This document shows positions 1 through 6,250 of a stretch of DNA of 14,438 bases, one piece after another. The position numbers were made by a program, and so were the translations under genes. The notes under the pieces were generated by a model. It searched no databases and was not told the origin of the DNA. It was given only the letters and a program-made list of their open reading frames with translations. The stretch's first letter is position 1, and each line of letters begins with the position of its first letter. Origin of the DNA: Chloracidobacterium sp. UBA3360. Lineage in GTDB: Bacteria; Acidobacteriota; Blastocatellia; Pyrinomonadales; Pyrinomonadaceae. The DNA lies in assembly GCA_002360555.1 (NCBI GenBank), contig DEQS01000030.1, positions 1 through 14,438 of the forward strand, in the 5' to 3' direction.

Positions 1-1
1 T

Positions 2-271
2 ATGTCAACAGTTAAAGAATTAAAAGAACAGATCGTAGGTGACTACAAAACACACGGATCGGACACGGGTTCGTCGCAGGTGCAGATCGCTCTGCTCACG
101 CAGCGGATCAACGAATTAACAGATCATTTTAAGATCCATAAAAAGGATAATAACTCCCGTAGAGGCTTGCTCATATTAGTCTCGCGTCGTAGAAAACTCC
201 TTGATTATCTCAAACGCCGCAACATCGGTGAGTATCACGAGATCATCAAGAAACTCGGCTTACGCCGGTAA
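2..271 (+). CDS. rpsO: 30S ribosomal protein S15
   Basis: S15 is a primary 16S rRNA-binding protein that organises the central domain (platform) of the 30S subunit. The 89-residue product is the standard length for bacterial S15. It carries the family's signature: the early HGSDTGSSQVQIALLTQRI stretch (about residues 18-36), the H..DNNSRRGLL segment that binds the helix junction, and LVSRRRKLLDYLKRR near the C-terminus. The start ATG is at the second base of the window, so its ribosome binding site and promoter, and any S15 autoregulatory structure, lie outside. The gene immediately downstream is pnp, the conserved partner in many bacteria. Identification is secure from the sequence; the autoregulation seen in E. 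coli cannot be judged here. Confidence 0.98.
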   Translation: MSTVKELKEQIVGDYKTHGSDTGSSQVQIALLTQRINELTDHFKIHKKDNNSRRGLLILVSRRRKLLDYLKRRNIGEYHEIIKKLGLRR

Positions 272-350
272 AGTTACGAGTTCCGTGTTCCAAGTTCCGA
301 GTTAATGGAATTGTCTTTTACTTGGAACGCGGCACTTTGAACTCGAAACT
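272..350. repeat. Degenerate GTTCC/GAACT repeat forming an imperfect inverted repeat
   Basis: This starts directly after the rpsO stop and is built from variations of GAGTTCC / AAGTTCC and their complements. Bases 287-295 (GTTCCAAGT) are exactly complementary to 320-328, and 272-283 match 339-350 at 11 of 12 positions, giving a two-part stem with an unpaired internal section. The same low-complexity vocabulary recurs before glyS (4817-4843). No T-tract follows, so it is not a canonical intrinsic terminator. It may be a degenerate dispersed intergenic repeat, or an mRNA 3'-end stabilising or processing hairpin for rpsO. Function is unknown. Confidence 0.6.
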
Positions 351-360
351 AAGATTAGGC

Positions 361-439
361 TTCTTCGAGCCTTTAATTAAAAGATAGATCCATTCGAAGA
401 AATTACCTGCGGCGGCTGAACGTGACAGCTGGAAATGCC
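361..439 (+). promoter_or_regulatory. Structured part of the pnp leader: two candidate stem-loops
   Basis: Two inverted repeats are visible. TTCTTCGA (361-368) is perfectly complementary to TCGAAGAA (394-401). GGCGGCTG (411-418) can pair with CAGCT (426-430) plus GCC (437-439), leaving a 7-nt loop and a 6-nt purine-rich bulge. They lie between rpsO and the terminator-like hairpin at 483-525. In E. coli the pnp leader is a structured RNA cut by RNase III and used for PNPase autoregulation; whether this leader works that way is inference. I do not recognise a known riboswitch class here. Confidence 0.4.
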
Positions 440-482
440 AAAGGATGAATTGGGATCTTCGTCAAAATCAATAGTTTTTCAG

Positions 483-525
483 AGACGAAAGGGCTTCACG
501 GAGTTGCTCTTTCGTCTTTGTTTTT
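483..525 (+). terminator. Terminator-like hairpin immediately before pnp
   Basis: AGACGAAAGGGC (483-494) pairs with GCTCTTTCGTCT (506-517): 12 base pairs with one G-U, enclosing an 11-nt loop. It is followed by TTTGTTTTT (517-525), the form of a rho-independent terminator. The pnp ribosome binding site AAGGA (526-530) begins at the very next base and the ATG is at 537. It could terminate rpsO transcripts, act as an attenuator for pnp, or be the processing site of a pnp leader. An upstream CTTCGTC (457-463) could pair with GACGAA (484-489) and compete with the hairpin. Confidence 0.6.
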
Positions 526-536
526 AAGGAATACAA

Positions 537-2663
537 ATGACAAAAAAATATTTGAGTGAGTCGATCAAGTTAGGAACAAAAGAACTGATCGTTGAAACAG
601 GCAAGGTTGCCAAACAGGCCGACGGTTCGGTCGTTATACGTTACGGAGACACGATGCTGCTGGTTGCAGCCGTCAGTGCCCGTACAGCCAGGGAAGGACT
701 AGATTTTTTCCCGCTCACGGTCGAGTATCGTGAAAACTCTTTTGCTGCGGGGCGCATACCGGGAAACTATTTCCGCCGCGAAGGCCGTCCGGGCGAAAAA
801 GAGATCCTTACCTGCCGCCTGATCGACCGTCCGATCCGTCCGCTGTTTGCTGACGGGTACCGATTTGAAACACAGATCGTGGCTTCGGTAATCTCATCGG
901 ACGCTGAGAACGACCCCGATGTGATCGCTATCACGGGTGCGTCGTGTGCACTCTATCTGTCGGACATCCCGTTCAATGACCCGATCGCCGGTATTCGTAT
1001 CGGTTTGATCGAGGGCAAATACATTATTAATCCGACGTTTGAAGAACGCCGCGAATCGCAGCTAAACCTCATCGTCGCCGGTACCGAAGAAGCCATCTGC
1101 ATGGTCGAATGCGAGGCCGAAGAGGTCGAAGAAACGGTCATGGTCGAGGCCCTGATGCTCGCACACCGCGAGATCAAACGTCTCTGTCTGTGGCAGAAAG
1201 AACTCGGCAAGGCTCTTAATATCACCAAGCGTGAATTCACGGTGCCGGAGCTCGATGCTCATATCGTTGCCGACGTTGAAAAGACCTGGACGGACAAACT
1301 CCGCAAGGCTCTGGATTCGACCGGCCGCGAAAAGATCGAGGTTTATGCCGGACTCGACGCTCTTAAGAAAGAGGTTGTCGAAAGTTATCCTGAAGATGAT
1401 CCGGGTGCACGTGCGACCGCTGGCAAGGCTTTTGGGCAACTCAAGGAAAAGATCTTTCGCGAGGACATGCTTACGAATAAGCGTCGTCCGGACGGTCGTA
1501 AATTCTCGGAGATCCGCCCGATCACGGCGGAGGTCGGCTGGCTGCCGCGCGTACACGGTTCGTCACTATTTACACGCGGCGAGACGCAGGCGATCGTTAC
1601 CACCACGCTCGGCACGAAGATGGACGGACAGTTCATGGATGACCTCGAGAAAGGTACGATCGACCGGCGCTTTATGCTGCACTACAATTTCCCGCCGTAT
1701 TCGGTTGGTGAAACCGGCAGGTTTGGCAGTACCTCGCGTCGCGAGACCGGCCACGGTAATCTCGCACGCCGTGCTATCCAATCGGTCCTGCCTGACGAAG
1801 AGGAATTTCCGTACACGATACGTATCGTTTCGGACATCACCGAATCAAACGGTTCGTCGTCGATGGCATCTGTCTGCGGCGGCATCCTGAGCCTCATGGA
1901 CGCTGGTGTGCCGATCAAGAAAGCGGTAGCCGGTGTTGCAATGGGTCTCGTAATGGAAGGCAATCGCTACGCGATCCTGTCTGACATTGCCGGAGCCGAG
2001 GACCACTACGGCGACATGGACTTTAAGGTCACCGGAACCGAGGACGGCATTACCGCTCTCCAGATGGATATCAAGATCGGCGGCATTAACGCCATGATCC
2101 TCCAGGAAGCTCTCGAACAGGCCAAGAAAGGCCGTATGCATATCCTTGAGATCATGGACAAAGCGATCTCAGAGCCGCGTGAGGACATCTCGCAGTACGC
2201 TCCGCGTATCATCACCATCAAGATTCACCCGGACAAGATCCGCGACGTTATCGGTAAGGGCGGTTCGGTGATCCGCTCGATCACTGAAGAGACAGGTGCT
2301 AAGATCGACATCTCCGACGACGGTACCGTGCTGATCGCGACGCCTGACGGCGATGCTGCCGAGGCCGCTATCGCTCGCATCAGAGCCCTCACAGCCGAAG
2401 CAGAGATCGGCGAGACGTATATGGGTACTGTTTCGCGTATCGTTGATTTTGGTGCGTTTGTTGAGATCCTGCCGGGACTTGACGGCCTGCTGCATATTTC
2501 GGAGATCTCGGACCGTCGCGTCAAGGACGTTCGTGACGAGCTTAAAGAAGGCCAGCAGATTCTCGTCAAATGCATTGGCAAAGAGGGCAACAAGGTCAAG
2601 CTTTCGAGAAAGGCGATAATTGCTGAGGAAAAAGGTAAAGGGGAGCCTGAAGGCGACGAGTAA
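537..2663 (+). CDS. pnp: Polyribonucleotide nucleotidyltransferase (PNPase)
   Basis: PNPase is the phosphorolytic 3'-5' exoribonuclease that releases nucleoside diphosphates from RNA. It acts as a cytoplasmic trimer and often in a degradosome. The 708-residue length is normal. Domains in order: first RNase PH core (about 12-145, with FFPLTVEYRENSFAAGRIPG and RLIDRPIRPLF), helical linker (about 150-300), second catalytic RNase PH core (about 317-550), KH (about 560-615, with IGKGG at 572-576) and S1 (about 624-694). Catalytic-core residues are present: R401/R402 and H406, S441/S442, D489, D495 and K497, each three positions beyond the E. coli numbering. The ATG at 537 is preceded by AAGGA with 6-nt spacing. 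It follows rpsO, as in many genomes, but through a 265-nt leader with a terminator-like hairpin, so expression may be uncoupled from rpsO. The C-terminus is a short acidic/lysine tail. Confidence 0.98.
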   Translation: MTKKYLSESIKLGTKELIVETGKVAKQADGSVVIRYGDTMLLVAAVSARTAREGLDFFPLTVEYRENSFAAGRIPGNYFRREGRPGEKEILTCRLIDRPIRPLFADGYRFETQIVASVISSDAENDPDVIAITGASCALYLSDIPFNDPIAGIRIGLIEGKYIINPTFEERRESQLNLIVAGTEEAICMVECEAEEVEETVMVEALMLAHREIKRLCLWQKELGKALNITKREFTVPELDAHIVADVEKTWTDKLRKALDSTGREKIEVYAGLDALKKEVVESYPEDDPGARATAGKAFGQLKEKIFREDMLTNKRRPDGRKFSEIRPITAEVGWLPRVHGSSLFTRGETQAIVTTTLGTKMDGQFMDDLEKGTIDRRFMLHYNFPPYSVGETGRFGSTSRRETGHGNLARRAIQSVLPDEEEFPYTIRIVSDITESNGSSSMASVCGGILSLMDAGVPIKKAVAGVAMGLVMEGNRYAILSDIAGAEDHYGDMDFKVTGTEDGITALQMDIKIGGINAMILQEALEQAKKGRMHILEIMDKAISEPREDISQYAPRIITIKIHPDKIRDVIGKGGSVIRSITEETGAKIDISDDGTVLIATPDGDAAEAAIARIRALTAEAEIGETYMGTVSRIVDFGAFVEILPGLDGLLHISEISDRRVKDVRDELKEGQQILVKCIGKEGNKVKLSRKAIIAEEKGKGEPEGDE

Positions 2664-2701
2664 ACATCGCCGAAAAGGCGAACATAATTCGGGAAACAGA
2701 C

Positions 2702-2736
2702 ACCGGTTATCACTATATTGTGATAGCCGGTTTTTT
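2702..2736 (+). terminator. Rho-independent terminator of pnp
   Basis: ACCGGTTATCAC (2702-2713) pairs with GTGATAGCCGGT (2720-2731), 12 base pairs with a single U-G, around a 6-nt loop. A run of six T (2731-2736) follows directly. It sits 38 nt after the pnp stop and closes the rpsO-pnp unit. Confidence 0.92.
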
Positions 2737-2739
2737 ATT

Positions 2740-3001
2740 GCCGGGATTGAAAATAAAAGTTGAAAAAAGATCGATATTTTCTGGAATAGACGTTCTATTG
2801 AGCATTTTTTCCCTCTGAATTAGCGAAATTTGTGTATTTTTGGCTAAAAAAGGCAAAAATAAAGAAAAAAACACGTGCATTTACATTTGTTTTTTGCTAT
2901 ATTTGCCGGACTGCCCCAAAAATCAATTCAACAGTGAGTGCCACCGAACTGTGAAAACGAATTCGTTTTCGCCGTAATACCGTTTAGTCAGGTAATTAGA
3001 C
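2740..3001 (+). other. AT-rich intergenic region upstream of the PEP-CTERM gene
   Basis: No gene is seen in these 262 bases. The first two thirds are markedly A/T-rich, with many A and T runs (about 2745-2900), and probably carry the promoter of the downstream gene. I could not assign a convincing -35/-10 pair with 16-18 nt spacing. Visible structure: a dyad AATAGA-CGT-TCTATT (2785-2799), a CACGTG hexamer (2873-2878), a short ACAGT/ACTGT inverted pair (2931-2935 and 2948-2952), and the perfect palindrome listed separately. No good Shine-Dalgarno precedes the ATG at 3002; the nearest is AGGTA about 10 nt upstream. Confidence 0.45.
2953..2970. promoter_or_regulatory. Perfect 18-bp palindrome, candidate operator
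   Basis: GAAAACGAATTCGTTTTC reads identically on both strands, with no spacer. It ends 31 nt before the ATG of the PEP-CTERM gene. A spacer-free palindrome makes a poor RNA hairpin loop, so a DNA-binding dimer site is the likelier reading. No regulator is encoded nearby and the motif is not one I can assign to a known family. Confidence 0.5.
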
Positions 3002-3640
3002 ATGAAAAACTTTAACTATAGAGTAGTACTCTCGGCCATTGTGATGGTCTCGATTTTGGCGGGCTTTTCGCAGGTATCAGCCGGGCCGGTTCGTTTTGAT
3101 CAGGTTGTACAGGTCGTAAATGCAAAACCGGGAAAGGCAACGACCGGTACGTTCTCGCGTCTTGCAGTCGCGGGCGACTATAGCTCGATCCTCATCAATG
3201 ATGATGATGACGACAAAAAGAAAAAGCAGGACGGCCGCGTCATCACCGAAACCAAGACTGAGATAGTCGAGGACGAGGCTTGTGACTGCGAACCACCCGT
3301 GGTTGGAGGTGGTTTTCCGAAATGGTGGCTGCTCGGTCTAGCTGCGATCCCAATTGCGTTCATTTTGATCAAACGCAAAAAAGATACGCCGACGCCAACG
3401 CAGACGGTGCCAAATTTCACACCGACCCCGACTCCGACCGTAACGCCGACCGTGACACCAACAGTTACGCCGACGCCGGATAAGACGCCGCCGATGACGC
3501 CGACCCCGACTCCGCCGGAGCCGGTACCGGAGCCGGTGACGATCCTGCTCTTTGGAACAGGCCTGGCATCGATTGGTCTCGCAGCTCGCCGTAAGTTCGG
3601 CAAAAAGGGCGAGAGCGGAGATGAAAAAGAAGAAGAATAG
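3002..3640 (+). CDS. PEP-CTERM sorting-domain protein with Thr/Pro linker
   Basis: This is a secreted or envelope protein of unknown role, 212 residues. An N-terminal signal peptide (about 1-27) ends near QVSA. A charged stretch DDDDDKKKK lies at 67-75, and a CDC motif around 94-96 sits in an acidic region. A hydrophobic segment follows (about 108-123, WWLLGLAAIPIAFILI), then KRKK, and a Thr/Pro-rich linker (129-172). The C-terminus is a classic PEP-CTERM signal: VPEPVT (175-180), a hydrophobic helix with GTGLASIGLAA, and the basic stop ARRKFGKK. Exosortase/EpsH systems are known to process this signal during export, often in exopolysaccharide-linked systems; no exosortase is encoded here. 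Two oddities are a second membrane segment mid-protein followed by basic residues, and a 10-residue acidic tail after the Arg cluster, where most PEP-CTERM proteins stop within a few residues. The sorting signal is clear; the function is unknown. Confidence 0.85.
   Translation: MKNFNYRVVLSAIVMVSILAGFSQVSAGPVRFDQVVQVVNAKPGKATTGTFSRLAVAGDYSSILINDDDDDKKKKQDGRVITETKTEIVEDEACDCEPPVVGGGFPKWWLLGLAAIPIAFILIKRKKDTPTPTQTVPNFTPTPTPTVTPTVTPTVTPTPDKTPPMTPTPTPPEPVPEPVTILLFGTGLASIGLAARRKFGKKGESGDEKEEE
3386..3517 (+). repeat. Thr-Pro low-complexity coding repeat
   Basis: About 44 codons encode TPTPT / TPTVTPTV-type residues (129-172 of the PEP-CTERM protein). The DNA is a degenerate array of ACGCCGACC- and ACCGTGACA-like units. 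Such linkers usually span the wall or matrix and are prone to length variation by slippage. The strand-swapped reading frames over it give open but spurious Gly/Val- and Arg-rich proteins. Confidence 0.85.
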
Positions 3641-3656
3641 AGTTATTATGAGCGGA

Positions 3657-3682
3657 GCGTCGCCGGAATTATCCGGTGACGC
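3657..3682 (+). terminator. Strong hairpin between the two secreted-protein genes
   Basis: GCGTCGCCGGA (3657-3667) pairs with TCCGGTGACGC (3672-3682), 11 base pairs with one G-U and a 4-nt ATTA loop. It starts 16 nt after the PEP-CTERM stop. No clean T-tract follows (the downstream sequence is CTCAGCTCTATATCTC), so it may be a weak terminator or an mRNA-stabilising hairpin giving differential expression of the two genes. A second, smaller stem, GGGCGG (3715-3720) with CCGCCC (3730-3735), follows just before the next ribosome binding site. Confidence 0.5.
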
Positions 3683-3753
3683 CTCAGCTCTATATCTCTG
3701 ATACAAAGATATAAGGGCGGGAGATTTATCCGCCCAACCATGAGGACATTAAG

Positions 3754-4707
3754 ATGCGAGCTATTAGATACAATTTTCTATTCGTGATCGGGCTGATGAT
3801 GACGCTTGGACTGACGACGGCGTTTGCCAATAGCGACGATAATAAGAATAAAGCCCCTAAAAATATGGGGACGCTGTCGATCAAGACAACGCCGGTCTCA
3901 TATCCGATCAAGGTCGATGGCCAATATATCGGCATGAGCGGAGTTGGAACAGGTGCGGAATTTTACCTCACGCCCGGATTTCACACGGTCGAGGTCGCCG
4001 GGCCAAACGGCACGTCGTTCACAAAAGAGATCGAGATCAAGCGTGAGCAAAAACATTGTGTATGTCTTCGGCTGAATGAAATAGTCACATCTAAGGCATG
4101 TCCTTACAGATTTAGCCTCGATGGGCCGGACCGGATCACTGAGGGTGACACCGTTACCTTCGCTGCGATCAACTCGGGGACCGCTCCGATCCCTATCAAA
4201 TATGCGTGGCGTGTAGCCAACGGCCGTATCGAGAGCGGGCTTGGAACTTCGTCGATCACGGTCAACTCAAAAGGATTAGGCGGGAAGACCATAGATGTCG
4301 AGCTGGATGTCAATGACGATGTCTATGACAACCGCTGCCGTCAGGTAATCTCGGTTCCGACGTTTGTCGAGCCGATCAAAGAGCCGCCACCGATCACCAA
4401 GGTTGGATGCGATCAGTTCGAGGCAAAATCGGCCGATGATGACAAGGCTCGTTTCGACAACTGTGCCATCCAGGTACAGAATACGCCGGACGCAAAGCTC
4501 TATATCATCATCTATCCCGGAACGGACCGAGCGAGCGTTACGCGTAATACATATGACCGCCTTTCACGACGAACGCTCGATTATCTCGTCAAGACCCGTG
4601 GTGTTGACCCAAGGAACATTCAGATACTAAAGGGAAGTCCCCGAACCAAGACATCGTACGAGATCTGGATCGTACCGGCCGGTGCAGAACCACCTGTCGT
4701 ACAGTAA
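3754..4707 (+). CDS. Secreted PEGA-domain protein with OmpA-like C-terminal region
   Basis: This is a 317-residue exported protein whose role is not established. The signal peptide (1-25) has a hydrophobic core FLFVIGLMMTLGL and a cleavage site after AFA. A PEGA-type beta module spans about 39-105 (LSIKTTPVSYPIKVDGQYIG, then a PGFHTVEV turn). An Ig/PKD-like beta region lies around 116-202 (ITEGDTVTFAA, then YAWRVANGRI and SSITVNSKGL). After a proline-rich hinge (PIKEPPPI), residues about 222-310 resemble an OmpA-like or SPOR-like fold: YIIIYPGTD, NTYDRLSRRTLDYLV, RGVDPRNIQIL and EIWIVPAGA. There, a small beta strand precedes a helix and a G(V/I)DP.R motif, as in peptidoglycan-contacting domains, but I see no full binding signature. 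The start is supported by GAGG at 3742-3745 with 8-nt spacing. Five cysteines suggest disulfides in the periplasm. Its 113-nt proximity to the PEP-CTERM gene suggests a shared envelope role; that is inference. Confidence 0.75.
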   Translation: MRAIRYNFLFVIGLMMTLGLTTAFANSDDNKNKAPKNMGTLSIKTTPVSYPIKVDGQYIGMSGVGTGAEFYLTPGFHTVEVAGPNGTSFTKEIEIKREQKHCVCLRLNEIVTSKACPYRFSLDGPDRITEGDTVTFAAINSGTAPIPIKYAWRVANGRIESGLGTSSITVNSKGLGGKTIDVELDVNDDVYDNRCRQVISVPTFVEPIKEPPPITKVGCDQFEAKSADDDKARFDNCAIQVQNTPDAKLYIIIYPGTDRASVTRNTYDRLSRRTLDYLVKTRGVDPRNIQILKGSPRTKTSYEIWIVPAGAEPPVVQ

Positions 4708-4731
4708 GCGACAGGAAACTGACTAAACAAG

Positions 4732-4763
4732 AAAGGGACGGGCTTTATGGCTCGTCCTTTTTG
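4732..4763 (+). terminator. Rho-independent terminator after the PEGA gene
   Basis: AAAGGGACGGGCT (4732-4744) pairs with GGCTCGTCCTTT (4749-4760), leaving one bulged G and two G-U pairs, over a 4-nt TTAT loop. T residues at 4758-4762 end the element. It lies 25 nt after the stop codon and separates the secreted-protein genes from glyS. Confidence 0.8.
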
Positions 4764-4816
4764 CTTTATCCTTTGTTGGTTGTTCGTTATTCGTTGTAAA
4801 ATCAAGGTTTCAACTA

Positions 4817-4843
4817 GGAACTTTGAACTTGAAACTCGGAACT
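4817..4843. repeat. Second copy of the degenerate GAACT repeat, upstream of glyS
   Basis: Bases 4820-4836 (ACTTTGAACTTGAAACT) match 334-350 after rpsO at 16 of 17 positions. The decamer AACTCGGAAC that ends the copy (4833-4842) is the exact reverse complement of 294-303. It ends only 7-8 nt before the glyS ATG and leaves glyS without an obvious Shine-Dalgarno. It looks like part of a dispersed intergenic repeat family. Confidence 0.6.
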
Positions 4844-4850
4844 AACATTC

Positions 4851-6242
4851 ATGTCTGCACCAAACATCGAAACCATCGTCTCTCTTTCAAAACGCCGCGG
4901 ATTTGTCTTTCCGGCTTCCGACATCTATGGCGGGCTTGGCTCGTCGTGGGATTATGGGCAGCTTGGGGTTGAGCTTGCCAATAATATTAAGAAAAGCTGG
5001 TGGAACTGGGTCGTTTACGAACGCGATGATATAGAGGGAATCGATTCGTCGATAATCCAAAACCGCAACGTATGGAAATACAGTGGCCACGAAGACACTT
5101 TTAGCGACCCGCTCGTCGATTGCCGCGGCTGCAACTCGCGGCTGCGGCTCGACAAACTCGATGTCGATCCCGCAGACAACAAGTCAAAGTGTTCAAACTG
5201 CGACTCTAAAAATCTTACCGACCCGAAAGATTTTAATTTGATGTTCCGCACGACGGTCGGAGCGGCTTCGGCGGATGACGATCCGACCGCACTTGCGTAT
5301 CTGCGGCCCGAAACGGCGCAGGGCATCTTTATTAACTTTAAGAATGTGCTCGATACTTCGCGGCGTAAGCTGCCGTTTGGCATTGCGCAGATCGGGAAGG
5401 CGTTTCGTAATGAAGTGACCCCGGGTAATTTTATCTTCCGAACTCGAGAATTTGAGCAGATGGAGGTCGAGTATTTCTGCCGCCCCGAAGACGCTCCGCG
5501 TGTTCATCAGGAATGGATCGATGCATATAGCGGATGGCTTGGAACGCTTGGTATTTCGAGCGAGAACGTAATTCATTACGAACAGACAGCAAAGGAACTT
5601 GCCCATTACAGCGACCGCACCGTCGATTTTCTATATCGATTCTTCCCCGAACGCGAAGAGGAAGACAAGCAGTTTGACGAGCTGCTCGGGATCGCCAACC
5701 GAACAGATTATGATCTGCGTGTTCACTCGAAAAAGCCCGAGGATGCGGACGGAAAACGCATTAACCCGGATACGACCGAGGACCTGTCATATTTTGACCC
5801 GCAAACGAACGAGCGGTTTTATCCGTATTGCATCGAGCCCTCGATCGGCGTAAATCGCACTCTCCTCGCCGTGATGATGGACGCATACACGGAGAAAGTG
5901 AATGACAAAGGTGAGGTCCGCGTCATTCTAAAACTAAAGCCTGAACTCGCACCGATAAAGGTCGCCGTTCTGCCGCTTGCGAAAAATAACGAGGGTATCG
6001 TCTCCTTAGCCAAAAACCTCAAACACGACCTGCAACCGTCGACGCGTGCCGTTTACGACGATACTGGCGGCATCGGAAAGCTCTACGCTCGCCAAGACGA
6101 GATCGGTACACCGTTTTGCGTAACCGTCGATCACGAATCGCTTGAGGACAATGCGGTTACCGTCCGCGACCGGGACACTTGGGAACAAGAGCGTGTGAAT
6201 ATCGACAATTTAGCCGAATATTTGAGCTCCCGATTACAATAA
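4851..6242 (+). CDS. glyS: Glycyl-tRNA synthetase, dimeric (alpha2, GlyQS) type
   Basis: This enzyme charges tRNA-Gly with glycine using ATP, in the cytoplasm. The 463-residue protein is the single-chain class II form related to Thermus and eukaryotic enzymes, not the tetrameric glyQ/glyS form. The order is as expected: FPASDIYGGLGSSWDYGQLG (20-39), motif 1 region (about 36-51), a CxxC...CxxC zinc-ribbon-like insertion (C91, C94, C114, C117), LRPETAQGIF (151-160), motif 2 (FRNEVTPGNFIFRTREFEQME, about 185-205), motif 3 (IEPSIGVNRTLLAV, about 328-341), and an anticodon-binding domain (about 365-460, starting LAPIKVAVLPL). It is slightly shorter than the roughly 500-residue Thermus enzyme. The ATG at 4851 gives the family's normal N-terminus, although no clear ribosome binding site precedes it. 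The next gene starts 8 nt after its stop, suggesting co-transcription. Confidence 0.97.
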   Translation: MSAPNIETIVSLSKRRGFVFPASDIYGGLGSSWDYGQLGVELANNIKKSWWNWVVYERDDIEGIDSSIIQNRNVWKYSGHEDTFSDPLVDCRGCNSRLRLDKLDVDPADNKSKCSNCDSKNLTDPKDFNLMFRTTVGAASADDDPTALAYLRPETAQGIFINFKNVLDTSRRKLPFGIAQIGKAFRNEVTPGNFIFRTREFEQMEVEYFCRPEDAPRVHQEWIDAYSGWLGTLGISSENVIHYEQTAKELAHYSDRTVDFLYRFFPEREEEDKQFDELLGIANRTDYDLRVHSKKPEDADGKRINPDTTEDLSYFDPQTNERFYPYCIEPSIGVNRTLLAVMMDAYTEKVNDKGEVRVILKLKPELAPIKVAVLPLAKNNEGIVSLAKNLKHDLQPSTRAVYDDTGGIGKLYARQDEIGTPFCVTVDHESLEDNAVTVRDRDTWEQERVNIDNLAEYLSSRLQ

Positions 6243-6250
6243 CGCCTCGT

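Noticed and set aside
361..480. Known riboswitch (c-di-GMP, preQ1, cobalamin or similar) in the pnp leader
   Set aside because: None of the conserved core motifs I know is present; only generic stem-loops can be supported.
1062..1556. 164-aa open frame on the minus strand inside pnp (and others at 953-1240, 2225-2713)
   Set aside because: They oppose a highly conserved PNPase frame, lack ribosome binding sites and show no recognisable domain; they are shadows of codon bias in the real gene.
2843..2856. Possible sigma-54 promoter (GG...GC pattern in TTTTTGGCTAAAAAAGGC)
   Set aside because: The GG-to-GC spacing is 9 nt instead of the required 10, and the -24/-12 flanks do not match.
3386..3517. 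CRISPR-like or tandem-repeat array
   Set aside because: The repetition is explained by Thr/Pro codons in an intact frame; there are no fixed-length repeats with unique spacers.
3178..3603. 141-aa minus-strand frame with GVGVGV repeats, and a 122-aa Arg-rich frame at 3338-3706
   Set aside because: Both are antisense to the Thr/Pro repeat region of the PEP-CTERM gene; their repeats are the mirror of the coding repeat.
3715..3735. GGGCGG/CCGCCC stem as a terminator or RBS-sequestering hairpin
   Set aside because: Only six pairs, no T-tract, and the ribosome binding site at 3742-3745 lies outside it; noted with the larger hairpin only.
6179..6250. Upstream in-frame ATG extending ftcD by 24 residues
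   Set aside because: The extension lies inside the glyS 3' end and does not resemble the FTCD N-terminus, while MKKLIECVPNFSEG at 6251 is exactly the family start.
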